The translations under genes and the position numbers were made by a program. This document shows positions 1 through 11,739 of a stretch of DNA of 64,000 nucleotides, in pieces (position 1 is the first letter of the stretch; each line of letters begins with the position of its first letter). The notes below the pieces were generated by a model that searched no databases, was not told the DNA's origin, and saw only the letters and a program-made list of their open reading frames with translations. Source of the stretch: Poecilobothrus nobilitatus (Eukaryota > Arthropoda > Insecta > Diptera > Dolichopodidae); NCBI GenBank assembly GCA_947095535.1, contig OX352774.1:5766001-5830000 (forward strand). The letters run 5' to 3'.

Positions 1-2490
1 GATCTTTTCGAATTTGGACACCTTTGAAGTACGAGTTCGATTACATTTTATGTATAAATATGGACTAACCTTTTGTTTTTTTTTGGTTTTGTTGTAGTAA
101 AAAAAAAAAAAATTTCTCTAAAAAAACGGCATAAAAAATAAATAAATAAATGATTTTAATTCAAATATTATATAGTTATATATTTCAATGCATACTCGTA
201 GTAATATATGTACTTTAGAACTTCAGTTTTATTTATTAGCATTTCATTTCATTTTATTTCAAGAGCAACGAAAAGAAAAAGAAAAAAAAAACAAATAAAA
301 ACTTCAAAAGTATAACACGAGTTAGTGTAAAAACTAAGATTCTATACAAATAACAAAACTTTTTAATACACTATGAATATATAATCGAATTTGATTAACC
401 CAAGAAAAAAGATTGCTGATTCTGGCGAACACTTACATCTGATCACAATAAAAACTAAATTTAAACAATTCAGTGTAATCAAGAATGAAATATAAAAATA
501 TCGTTTCAGTTTAAAAAAAAAAAAACTTTGAATAGACACATGGAATTTTTTTTTTTTTTTTTTTTAAATGTGCCTAACAAAAGTAGAGAATAGACAAGAA
601 GGAGGCAAATAGAACGAAAAACCGTTTTTTATAGCAATCCGATCACTCATAACTTTAGGCTCAGATAACTCAAACTATAATAATTTTCGAAATTTATACC
701 TTGTACTTTTTTTTAAAAAGAACTTCAAATAATTGTATAATTTGCACTATCAATTGTTAGTCTAAATGCACCACCCTATACATAAAAACTTATAAGAATA
801 TTTTTCACTATTTTTCTAAATAAAAAATGATAATAACAATAAAAAAAAAAGGTTAATTAAAAAGATCAAACATCAAATCTCTTACAAATAGCTATAAGTT
901 TACGTAAAGTAATCTAATAACTCCTATAAGGCACGAATTAATACATTATAAAATGATAACTCCTTCGTTACTTTATCATATTCTAAATACAGGTTGCATA
1001 TTTTAAAATTCATATCATATTTTGGAAGAAATCCTTTATACAGTTTTATCTTTTATTTACGAGAAACACTCATTAAAAATTCATAACAATTATAAATTTT
1101 AAACGGATCGTAGAACACACAAGAAACAAATATCTGGTTGCTCTAAGATTAAGAATCTATCTAGCTGTGAAACAGTTTTTACTGTGTCAACTGGCCACTT
1201 GCATCACTGTCAGATGTTACAGATTGCCACTTGAATGCTTTGGAATATAATATATTCATAATATATTCAGTTTGTAGTTAATCCTAATCCTAAAAACTTA
1301 AAACCCCAAAATACAGTAATATTCAATTGAAGTTAACCGAAAACTTTTAACAGTTTTTTAATTTTTAAAATGAAACAAAACAAAAATATTAAGAGGAATA
1401 CGAGAACAACGATAAAATAAATTTTGAAGAATGTTCGTTACGCCAACCAACAATAAAAATATTCACAAATTTAAAAACCAAAAAAAAAAAAAAAAAAAAC
1501 AAAAATTAGGGATTTCAGAGTACAACCAAACCGCAAATGTCCACAAAAAGTAAAAAGGAAACATTTATAAGTCAAATAGAATAAAAAATGATTTTATTTG
1601 TTGGTTGATTTTGTTATTTGTTGTACCAATTTCATGTATATTAGTTGTGTATTTGATGTTTTCACTGGGATGGCATTCATTCTTTCGGTATTAAATTCGA
1701 AGTCAACAAGATGTAAAAACAAATAATGAAAAAGAAAAAAACATCAAAAATATAAAAAATAAAAGTAAATATATTACAAAAATTTTATTTTTCTGCCTGT
1801 ATGTGTACATATTATATACATATATATGTACATATATCTACTTGCTTATGCATTTTTGTGTACATATGCAATATTTATGCATATAATGTTTTAATCAGTG
1901 TTGCAGTAAACATTTTAAAAAACATTTTTAAATCAAATTCAATTTTTCAAAAAAAAAAATCAACGACAAAAGAAAAACAAAAAGTAAAAATATAAAGAAC
2001 ACTAAAACAGCACCACAATGACAATGACAACAAACAAAAGAAGAAAAAATATCAAACAGCAACGAAAGATGCCATCGTCAGATTCCACAAACGAGCTAAA
2101 GAAAATAACAAAAAAAAAAAAAAAATTAATTGCAACAATTTAAAAACTGAACTGAAACCTACATTTTGCATAAAAATCAATGATTTTAAACAGAAGGGCT
2201 GTTAGTATCCAACATTGATTTCGATTATATTTTTTCGTATTCAAACCTTATTATCATTAATTCAATTTTTAAATTTAAAATTATTCTTTTCAGATATAGT
2301 TTTCTTTTTTTTTGAATTTTTGAATTTAATAATTTTGTTCGTCCATTCATTTATTGAAGATCCTACATAGCCATATACTAATAGTAAAAAAAAAATTTAC
2401 AATTGAATATCTTCACTTATGCCTATAATAACTTTTTCTAACGTTACTGTAACATAAATAAGTAAATACTCGTATACTTATAATTAATAT
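1..2490. other. A+T-rich non-coding DNA, no gene seen
   Basis: This stretch is simple A+T-rich sequence with long A or T runs (for example 20 T at 546-565) and TATA/TACATA strings around 1,800-1,890. No frame is both long and free of low complexity. A slightly more complex patch at 2,006-2,140 is listed separately. An 11-bp motif (ATAATATATTC) is doubled at about 1,247-1,269. Nothing else is recognised. Confidence 0.6.
2018..2140 (+). other. Possible short ORF or UTR-like CAA-rich patch
   Basis: An ATG at 2,018 opens a frame of about 40 codons whose middle reads roughly RKMPSSDSTNELKK before running into a poly-lysine A-tract and stopping near 2,140. The base composition is more balanced than the surroundings (ACAATGACAATGACAACAAAC at the start), which is why it stands out. 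There is no recognised domain, no clear upstream signal and the end is low complexity. It could equally be part of a UTR, a decayed exon or chance. Confidence 0.15.
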
Positions 2491-2610
2491 TCATATCGTA
2501 GGATATAATAAAATAAAAATCAAATAATTCTTGTTTATGACAATAGATGGCGTACAAATAAAAATATTTGTTTTTCATTCTAGTATAATAGTTACATCGA
2601 TGCGCTTATG
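2490..2610. repeat. Dispersed repeat, family C (copy 1)
   Basis: The core (ATAGATGGCG followed by ACAAATAAAAAT and ATTTGT) recurs at about 40,240-40,320 and, more diverged, at 29,060-29,110. It directly abuts the family B tandem pair. Function and full length are unknown. Confidence 0.45.
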
Positions 2611-2870
2611 TAACTTTAACCAAACAAAAGAACCCCTTTTTAAAATCAAACATTAGATTGACACCTTTCATACCAATGCACAGTTTAGTTTTAAGGATCA
2701 GGAAGTGAGAAGTTGAGAATTAAGCATTATGGAACTAGTATTATGGAAGATAAAAGGTAGCTTTAACCAATCAAATGCATCCCTTTTTAAAATCAAACAT
2801 TAGATTGACACCTTTTATATAAATGTGCAGTTTAGTTTTAAGTATCGGGAAGTGAAAAGGTGACAAGAAT
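2611..2870 (-). repeat. Tandem pair of family B units (147-bp offset)
   Basis: Two near-identical blocks begin at 2,611 and 2,758; CTTTAACC recurs at 2,614 and 2,761, a 147-bp offset. Both carry AAAATCAAACATTAGATTG and a downstream GTTTAGTTTTAAG. Read on the minus strand, the core (GATTTTAAAAAGGGG then GGTTAAAG) matches the family B copies at 32.6, 45.0 and 53.5 kb. No A-rich tail is visible on this pair, so it is probably a duplicated internal piece. Confidence 0.6.
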
Positions 2871-4427
2871 GATTGGGGAACAAAGTTTAAAAAAATGAGG
2901 ATTATGGAAGATGGAGAGCAAAATCTAAAGGGATATTTGAAAGTGATGTTAATCTCTTCTTCTTAAACTACACAATGTTGTAAATATGCAATACATTGAT
3001 TATGTGAATAATGATATAAAAATTTATAAAAATATTTTTAACCATAATAATATAGAAAAATTAATAAATATACAAAATAAAGTGAATATTTCAAAAATCA
3101 GTAAAATTCTGTAATTATATCACCTTTATGTGACATTTTGTAATGACATAACCTTTTAATTTACCATATTTTCACTAAGTTTCCCTTATATATTTTACAA
3201 ATCAAATTGTGTCACGTCTTAATAAAACTATCTTTTTACATTAGTAAGGATATTCGAAATAAACCGGTTTTACTGTATTTATATTACAAAAAAAATAAAA
3301 TCAATATCCTTGGCATGTTAAACAAAAATTAATAAAAAAAAAAGTCCATTTAATAACGATTAAAATACAACCACTACATTAAAAATCAGGTACATGAACA
3401 TGGTACACTTCTATATTTTATTTATTTTACTTATCAGTCTAGCATTAAAAAACATAGAGAGGGCTGAATTAAAAAACTTTTTTTTTTTAAATGCTTACTG
3501 GATCAATATAATGGAAGATAATCGTTAAAAATATAAAGGTCCACACCGGAATGCAGCATTAAATAAGAGGAAAAGAAACAAAAATATTTTAAAAATAACA
3601 AAAATAATACAAAAATCTTTAGATAAACTCGAAATATAATTTTTTTTCGTATTTTTCTCATAATTACTAAAAATGCATTTATGCAGATTTTCAGATGAAC
3701 GCCTCAATTGATTAATATAAAAATAAACTGAGGGATTAATTGCATAATGTATCAATGCATAAGCAAGATAACTATCTACTTTTCTTTTTTTTTTTGTCGT
3801 TAAAAAGTTCTTTATAATTATTTCGATGATGATTTTCTATCATTTGGTGTCAAAAAAACTATAGAGTTATATCTTTTATTTTTCATCTATCAAATTTATT
3901 TATTATAAAATAATTAATACCCTTATCTCAATACTACACCATTACTTGTTAAAATTTATTTTTTTAGAAAATTTAATTTATAGTTGATTCATATTTTTCA
4001 AAATTTTAAATACAATTTAAGTACAATTTTCAATATAAAAAAATTATGTTCAAAAATGTCACAAGAGGCTAATTTTTTTATTCTATAATAAAACAAAAAT
4101 ATGATGTAGTAAAGTAATTTTTACTATATGTTATACTAAAAAATATACGTAAATAATTCGCCGCAATCTAAAATAGTGTAACAGAGTTCATGAAAATGCG
4201 TTTGTCATCACATCAAGTTTGTGGAATCAGATGCCATCACATGTGTTCTCTAAAATTAGTATCTCATATGGGTATTTTTACCCCTTGAAATTTCTTTACT
4301 CTTCCTACATTATCTTTATTTTTGCTAAATCCCTTTCCCCAAGAATTCTTCTCACATCCTTTTATATTCTTCACATCCTTCTCACATAATTGAATATTTT
4401 TATTTTACGTCCCGAGCTACAGGTTGG
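2871..4427. other. A+T-rich non-coding DNA, nothing recognised
   Basis: Mostly A/T-run sequence. The 76-codon minus-strand frame at 3,525-3,755 is lysine/phenylalanine/isoleucine-rich and looks like chance. A pyrimidine-rich patch (TTCTCACATCC repeated near 4,350-4,390) precedes a family B copy. Confidence 0.5.
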
Positions 4428-4535
4428 TTTAAAAAACGGGGTGGTTTTATTTGATTTTAGCTTAACACTATCCGAAAGAATCACGTGCAACTGATCTGGA
4501 TGACTTCCCGCCGACCCTGGTAAAAAAAAAAAAAA
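4428..4535 (+). mobile_element. Family B retroposon-like copy with poly(A) end
   Basis: TTTAAAAAACGGGGTGGTTT near the start and GATGACTTCCCGCCGACCC near the end match the family B copies at 32.6 and 45.0 kb. It ends in a run of A at about 4,522-4,534, the same place the other plus-strand copies end in A-rich sequence, which suggests RNA-mediated copying. No pol III boxes and no target site duplication were found. Confidence 0.5.
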
Positions 4536-5039
4536 TTTCATTGCAAAAATTCACTTGACATTATCATTTAAAAAAGTGCACTTGACAAAGTTCGTTAAAC
4601 TTAATGAGTAAAAAGTTTTAATTTCAAAATCTCAGTACATATTTAAAACAAAACATTTGGTAAATTTTTATATAATATGAAAAAATATCTTTATTCAAAA
4701 GTTCATTTAACAAAACTTACTAACCAAAAAGCTACAGGGTAGGCAATTATTAAAACTTGTAATGCAGCACAAAATAATTTTTGCTAAATGTAAAATTTGC
4801 AAAGTATTTTACTGCAATTCGAGTTTTTTGATACAAGAACTTCGAATAAAACAATTTTTGTTTTCTCACTTTACAGTATAGTGTTACACTTCTCATAAAA
4901 AATCTCAAAACTTTTGGCTTTTTAACGATATTTAAAATTCTAATATTCTCAAAGTTATACAGTTATTTTTTTAGTTCTATAACATTTTGACAGACATTTT
5001 TTAATTATTCAATGAACATTAACGTAATAAGTATCATTT
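4536..5039. other. A+T-rich non-coding DNA
   Basis: No gene. The run of AACTT, ACTTTT and TACAG words resembles the family A vocabulary but no alignable block could be fixed by eye. Confidence 0.45.
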
Positions 5040-5705
5040 TCTTTTTGGCCACAATAACTTTTAGTTTTATTTTTGTGTGTCCATCTGTTTGTCGGGGTAT
5101 TTACAAAACTTCTACACCGTTTGAAATGAAGCAATGAAATTTTTATTATGGATAAAGATTGCAAAAAAATAATTTTGTGGAATCTTCAATATAAGGTATA
5201 TGTACTATAGGTGGTAGTGGTAAATCTTCAATCTTCTATAGCTGGTAAATCTTCATTATAAGGTACACAAGTATAAAACAAACCATAGCTGCTTTTATTA
5301 GCTTTATAAATACATACATATATATAATAATATATACACTTTTACCATACGGTATTTTAATTTACCGCTATCCAAAACTCTGTTTTTGCTAAATTTTTGA
5401 CTTCTTTTATTTTCCAAGTAAGTATGAGTCATTTCAGAAAACCCTCCTTTAACAGATTTAAGGGGTCAAAAACTGAAAATTTCCTAATTTTAAACACCTG
5501 GCCAAATTTTTTTAAAGCAATATACAAAAAATTATAACTCCAACATTAAATTTTTATTTCTGTTAACAACTTTTCTTAATAATATAGGGTTATCTTAATA
5601 TTGACGAATTTTATGATTCAAATGATTTTTTTCAATTCTGACATTTTATAAATTATTATTGAATATTTGTTAATTTTTGAAATATGCTTCTTTGAAAACC
5701 CTGGG
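5040..5705 (+). repeat. Family A2 dispersed repeat (copy 1)
   Basis: Begins with a TCCATCTGTTTGTC leader and TTTACAAAACTTCTACACCG, then GCAATGAAATTTT and TTTTGTGGAA, and later AAGTATGAGTCATTTCAG and AGGGGTCAAAAACTGAAAA. The same ordered motifs occur at 16.7 kb, 25.8 kb and, inverted, at 19.25 kb. It ends around GAAATATGCTTCTTTGAAAA, equivalent to the GGAAATGTGCGCTTTTAAAA end of subfamily A1. It is non-coding, with stops in every frame. Confidence 0.7.
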
Positions 5706-7990
5706 TATGTTCATTACATATTTTCATTTAAATTAATTTATTTTATTATTATATGAAATATATTTCAAATTTACTTTTTTAACTGTTTTAAAAATGAAAA
5801 ATATAACTTATCTTGTATTTCATATTTATAGACAAAAAATAAATAAACAAAAATAAAATCTGAAAAAAAAAAAAGAAATATAAAAAACAAAATAATACCA
5901 AAAAATATTTCAATACCTCTAGAACTAATAATAATACTGATTACATTCATAGGTTACTTTAAATTTAACAGCCATAGCATTAGTTTTTATTGAAAAACTG
6001 TTATAATAATAACAGTAAGCTTATTGTTATAAATGATAACAATTTCACATAAAATACTTATTTCTATTTCAATAATTACAATTAGTTTCAATTTCCTTTT
6101 CTTTTCTTCTTTTTATACGAGTATATTTTTAATATGGACATATTTTCAGAACATTTTCCCAAAAATTTTCATATATTTCCTTATTATTTTTGCTACACCA
6201 TACAAAGAAATAAAATTTTAGATTTAGATTGATCGTGTAAAAACATTGACTTGTTTAGGAAGCCCTGAATGAAGCCAACAATAGCACAGTTATAGCTAAA
6301 GCTTTTCAAAGATGGAAAAAACCTTTTTTTAACCTTAAATTTTATTGAATATTTTCCAAATAATGAAATGAAACGCTAGAAAATTTTCACAGGAATTTCT
6401 ACAGGAAATTTTCTTTTCTTAAATTTTACATCCCAATAATCGAGTCAGTAAATATAATTTTTTTACACTTAAATTTACCATTATATAAAACCAATATTTT
6501 GTCACGTGTCTGTATATCTGTAAATACTTAAAGTTAAAATATGAAATTTTTAGAGAAGTACAAGATTTTTAACAATAACGGAAGATTTCGAATTTCTTGT
6601 AATTTCAAACTAAAGTAACTGCAACTATAATCAAAAATTCTAAGTAAAATTACAAAATATATTGTCAAAATATTTATAATTCGATATTGCTTATTTATTT
6701 AAAAATTTGCGCCTTTAAATACTGTATATCTGTACTTTTACATACTTCATCTATAAAAATTTCTTCAGTCAAAGTGTTATCATCTTGGCATAAATCTATG
6801 GAATCTTAACATCAACTTTTGTCGAATATTGTATATATAACACCAAATATTGTATCAATATGGCAAGCCTAAAAATTTATTAAACAACAACAAACAAAAA
6901 AAAAATTTTTAATTTCATCCGAAACACGATCCTTTTATGTGAATTTGGTCGACTAAAACTGTCTGTATGTATATATGAATTATTTATATATGTAAATAAA
7001 TATATGATAATTTTATATTTAGGTATGTATATTTTTTATTTATATATATATGTATATATAAATATAGGTAATATTCATTTAAAAGTGATCTCGTTGAATT
7101 TTTATATAAATAACAACGATTGCACTTTGCTCATACAGGGAGTTGAATTGAATTTTCGGTTTTTCTTTTTTTTTTTTGGATTAACGAGCATGTCAAATCC
7201 ATGGAAGAAAAATGGGTTTTCATTTCTTTTATGCATTTCAAATTGGATATAGAGGCTACAAATAACAAATGAAATAAAAAATTAAAAAAAAAAAAAGAAT
7301 CAATGTTAAAGAAAAATGTGATTTTTTAATTTTTTTTTTCCGTATTATTGGTGAATATACGATATATTTTATATCTCTTTCACTCGTCTTTGTTTTTTTT
7401 TTTGTAGTATATAGATTTGTATGTACATTTGTATTTGTATATTATATTCATAAAAAAAAAAAAAAAAAGGGAAAGGTTATTATTTGTGTTTTTGTTTTTG
7501 GATTTAGGAATGATATTATTTACTCTTTCAATTTTTGAATTTTAATTGGATTTTTGTTTTTTATATTTTGAATTTTTATTTTTCTCTTTTGGTTGTAATC
7601 TTTGATAAAACTTAATTTCCGCACTGCAGAATAGTTGTGGTGTTTGTTACCACGTTAAACCACATTTTGTTTGAAAGTTAAATTAATAAAAAATAAAAAA
7701 ACAAAACAAAGAAACAAAAAATGAGTATTGTAAATTTGATTGACTTATATGACATTTCAGATTTTCATTTGTGTGGTGAATATTTTAATAAAAAAATAAA
7801 AAAAAAGAAAATGGTTTCCTATATAAAAAAAAAACTGTTTTAATTTTTTCAAAAATATTAAATTTTCATTTCAATGAATAGCAAAAATTATATTTTCTAA
7901 AAAATAACAATACGGAATTTTTTTTTTCGATGTTTTTACCAATATTCTATTTTTATACGTTTCTGAAAGAATATGTCACATATTTCTGAC
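5706..7990. other. A+T-rich and low-complexity DNA, possible family A scraps
   Basis: No gene. CACTTAAATTTACCATTATA at about 6,468 resembles the family A motif TTTAAATTTACCGTTATGTG and may be an old fragment. From 6,950 to 7,980 the sequence is dominated by TATATGTA strings and A or T runs. The open frames at 6,033-6,221 and 7,004-7,252 are built of Ile, Phe, Tyr and Lys and look like chance. Confidence 0.45.
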
Positions 7991-8080
7991 TAATGGAGTA
8001 GAGGTTAAGTTTCCAGCCTTTCAATCGAAGGGTATTGGATTCAAAGCAATATCAGGTCATATAAATAAAAAAAAAAAATA
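7991..8080 (+). mobile_element. tRNA-like retroposed copy or SINE with A-rich tail
   Basis: A box A-like AGTAGAGGTTAAG at about 7,998-8,010 is followed by GCCTTTCAATCGAAGGG, which can form an anticodon-arm-like hairpin (CCTT/AAGG), and a degenerate box B (GGATTCAAAGC at 8,037-8,047). The segment ends in AAATAAAAAAAAAAAA at about 8,064-8,079. The order box A, hairpin, box B, A-tail fits a tRNA-derived SINE or tRNA retropseudogene. Box B departs from GGTTCGANNCC and no target site duplication was found, so it is probably dead. Confidence 0.45.
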
Positions 8081-8104
8081 TGTAGTAATTTCATATCGTA
8101 ATAT

Positions 8105-8424
8105 GTATATCGTATAATTAAAAATAATAATTAAAATAATAGTAATAATAATAATAACTGCTTCAGTTGAGCTATTTTTGGTTATATCATGCAAGAGGGT
8201 GTTATGTTCTGTACGTTGTAATCCTCTGATGGTCCTGACTCTGTAGTAAATAATAATGTTAAAAAATAATACTAATACCAATAATAATAGCTGCTACAGT
8301 AAAAATGGGGGTTGCCTTCTATACTAGTTATCTCATGCAGGAAAGTGTTGTATACTACTGCATGCATGTTGTTACTGTTGTAACGGTTATTGTCACTGTT
8401 AGCAAAAATTATAATAATAATTTC
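8105..8424. repeat. Degenerate tandem duplication (about 133 bp) with ATA-rich simple repeat
   Basis: TAATAACTGCTTCAGT near 8,150 and TAATAGCTGCTACAGT near 8,284 begin two related blocks; each continues with an imperfect TTATATCATGCA / TTATCTCATGCA and a GTGTT motif. The flanks are AATAAT-type simple repeats. The two overlapping frames here (8,057-8,281 minus and 8,305-8,616 plus) have no recognisable domain. Confidence 0.5.
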
Positions 8425-8439
8425 CAAATCCTATTGTCC

Positions 8440-8608
8440 TATCCTTTCATATCCCTACTTCCTAGCCAATATACTGCGTTAGCAGGTAGGAATTTCTTCC
8501 CATTAGGTTGGCTAAAGGGGAAAGTGGGTTTAGTCAGTAAGAATCTGACATTACCTAGGGGGATTTTTTGGTGTCTTTGGAAGATTCCCAGCTCCCTAAG
8601 AAAAACAA
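8440..8608 (+). repeat. Diverged family B-like copy
   Basis: GGTTGGCTAAAGGGGAAAG and TTTGGTGTCTTTGGAAGATT followed by CCCAGCTCCCTAAGAAAAA line up, with gaps, with the 3' half of family B (TTTGAGTGACTTGAGAGG, CCACCGTCCCTCG, then A-rich). The block has higher G+C than its surroundings. The open frames on both strands here are by-products of that composition. Confidence 0.4.
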
Positions 8609-10485
8609 AATTATAGCTAGTCTTTTTTTTTTCATTCTTTAAACTCAATAAAAAGTTATCTGATTATTTTTTTTGAATCTTGCGCGTGGTTATTGATCAT
8701 TAAATTTGTTTTATGAACTTAATTCAACAATCAACACAATCCTTCCTTTCGTAGGACTAAAACCATTTTTCAAAAGGAGAAAGGAAATATGTTGTTGCTA
8801 AAAACTGTGAAAGAATTCATTTAATAATTTTTAATAATTTATTTGTTATAGATGTATATATAAAAATTAAACTTGTATTAAATGAATTGAATATTAAGCT
8901 TTGAATCAATTCACTACATCACTTCAGTACACCTCATAGAATAATTTTTTAAACAGTTCTCATATTATGTTATACAAAAATAAATTTCAAAACAGAATTT
9001 TCTCTTCAACAAACCTGTCATTGACTTATAATTTAACAATATTTGTTTATGTTTGATTCTATTATTAAAATATTATTTAAAATAATTTTTCTGAAGAAAA
9101 TTCACTAAACCAGTAGCTATATAAATACAAAGAAAAAAAAAACAGTTACTCAAAATAAAATAAAAGAATTTTAATTACAATTGCAAAACTACTGAATAAA
9201 AACAAAAACCAAAAAAAGTCATCATACTGCAAGAAACCAAAATTCTTTAATTAAAAAAAAACATATATATAGGTATACTTATAAATAAAAAATATATAGG
9301 TATATATGTATATATGTATATTATTTGTTATTTGTTTAAGGTTCCATTTACTTTCCAACTTTTCCTATATGACAATGATTAAAAAGACGACCAAAATAGA
9401 ATGGCACCTCTCTCTATTGTCAACGTTCAATTTTTTTTTTATACTTATATATGATTTATTCATTTTTATATATGTACATAAAAAGGTTATTTAAAGGTCA
9501 TCTTTAACAAAAAGATAATGTCATTTCGTTTTTATATTCAAAAAACAAAACAAAAAAAAATACAATATATGATAGCAAACAACGTGTGAAGTCAACTTAA
9601 AAACAACATAAATAATTTAATTTTAGCCGTAATTTTAATTGCCGTAAGTACAATATTATTTATTAGATATTAAAAATACATAAATGATTTTTTATGGCAA
9701 ATAAGGAGAAAGCACCTCATTAATTGTTTTCACTTATTCTCCTAAATTTCAACTTCTACATAAATATTTAATAAATGTCATAGTAGTCAAAAAACCTAAT
9801 AGAAGGGTTCCAATTGGAAACTATTTTAGTATTGAAACTTTTTTAATCTGATTGAAATCATAGTAAAATATTTAATTTTAAAATTTTTCCTTGAAATATA
9901 ATATTATTGAGTTAATTCTCATCAGTAGGTTTTCTTTGAGTTGAGAAAAAGTTTTGATCGCTCCTAATTTCATTTAATTTGTAGTTTGTATTTGGTGTTC
10001 CAATGCAAAATATTTGTTGGTTGTACAGGTTGTAATACCAACAGGGAATAAAGAGACTAATCGGCATCGCTAATTCTTTTAAGTCCTAAACTAAATTTGT
10101 CCAGGTAAAAACAAAGTTAGGAAGTAAATTAAAATTCAAAATTAGAGTGGTTAAAAAATTAAAAAATAGGTATAGACTAAATAAAGGGAAAAATTGGGAA
10201 GGATATCGTCGATATTACTAATGTGTTTCTTAAAAAACTTCGTAATTTGCATTTATTTTATTGCTTTACAATCATATCTAAAAACTGAAATATATCTACC
10301 CTTACAACGATTCACAATCTTTCAGCCTTGAAATTTTCAACATTTTAAAGAAGGACAAACAAGTATAAAAACAAATACATAAAAAGTAAATTTTAAAATT
10401 AGACAAGTTAAAATAAATTCCAAAAACCAAATTTTTTTTTATATGTCTCCAAAAGTTTAACAATAAAAATGCAAAAGACGAATGC
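8609..10485. other. A+T-rich non-coding DNA, nothing recognised
   Basis: Simple sequence with A runs and a TATATAGGTATA patch near 9,265-9,320. No frame or motif could be assigned. The G+C-richer patch around 10,020-10,110 (AATACCAACAGGGAATAAAG onward) was inspected and not recognised. Confidence 0.5.
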
Positions 10486-11739
10486 TTTTTAGCACATTTC
10501 CAAAAAAATTTTGAAAAAATGTGCTTATTAGTTTCACTCTGTTCGTCCGTTCGTCTGTCCGTCCGTCTGTTTACAAAACTTCTACACCGTTAAAAATAGA
10601 GAAAAAATATTTTAACCATGGGTAGGTCTCATAAAAAAAATTATTTTGTGGAACAACTTTTTCATTAGCTACAGCCCCTCAAACTTTTTAACTTTGTAAA
10701 TTAATATCAAAATTATACAACTTTTTTAAATTTAGTATTTAAATTTACCGTTATGTGAAAACCAAATTTTGCATGAAATTTCTTTTTTCATAACTACGGC
10801 ACGCTTTTAGATAGAGACTGCAAATTTTGAGACAAGAAAGAACTTTTAGAATTAGTATAAGTTTGATCAGAAAATTTTTTTGAGCCACCCTCTGTTTATA
10901 AACTATTAGGGCTCAAAAATTAAAAATTTTCTATTTTTAAACACCTCTAACTTAGAAACCTGTACACATTTTACTTCGGAAAGATATAAAAATTAAAGCT
11001 ACAATAATATATTTCAACGTATGTTAAAGGGTTCCAGAATTACAGATTTTCAAAATTGCGAAAAAGCTCCATTTTCAGATGTATATATCTCAGGCTCTGC
11101 GTAATAATTTGACAATCTAAAACCGCTAGAAGACCGGAAATTTTATTATCTTTATGTAGATGTTAAAATTATGCAATATGCAATGTTAAAATTATGCAAT
11201 ATTTTGTAATTTACTATTTAAATTTACCGTTATGTGAAAACCAAATTTTACATGAAATTTCTTTTTTCATAACTACGGCACGCTTTTAGATGGGAACCTG
11301 AAATTTTGAGACAAGAAAGAACTTTTAGAATTAGTATAAGTTTCCTTAGAACATTTTTTTACACCACTTCCTATTTAAGAGCTATTAGGGCTCAAAAATT
11401 GAAAATTTTACTATTTTTATGCACCTGTAACTTAGGCACCTGTACAAATTTTTCTTTGGCAAAAAATGTAAAGCTCCAATAATATACTATTACGCGTGTT
11501 AACGGTTTTTCTTAGTTATAAAAGGTTCCGAACTTACAGCCCCTCAAAATTTCAGAAAAGTCCTAGTTTCACATATTTTCTAATAAGAAAATATGTATGT
11601 ATGTATTGTAATAACAAAAAATTTCTTTAAATTCTATTTTTTAAATTTTCAAATTTTTGTGGAAGTCACAATATTCTAAACAGTTTGTATTGTGTTTTGG
11701 AAATGTGCGCTTTTAAAAACCGTTGATCTACCTTGTTAT
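10486..11739 (+). repeat. Family A1 dispersed repeat, most complete copy (1.25 kb)
   Basis: Starts TTTTTAGCACATTTCC and ends GGAAATGTGCGCTTTTAAAA, so the ends are imperfect inverted repeats. A leader of CTGT/CCGT words lies at about 10,536-10,570. It is followed by TTTACAAAACTTCTACACCG and two successive copies of an internal unit: TTTAAATTTACCGTTATGTG recurs at about 10,738 and 11,217, roughly 479 bp apart. Each unit carries ATAACTACGGCACGCTTTTA, AACTTTTAGAATTAGTATAA and GCTATTAGGGCTC-like words. All frames are closed. It could be a non-autonomous DNA element or a satellite-like unit that moves; the mechanism is not evident. Confidence 0.75.
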
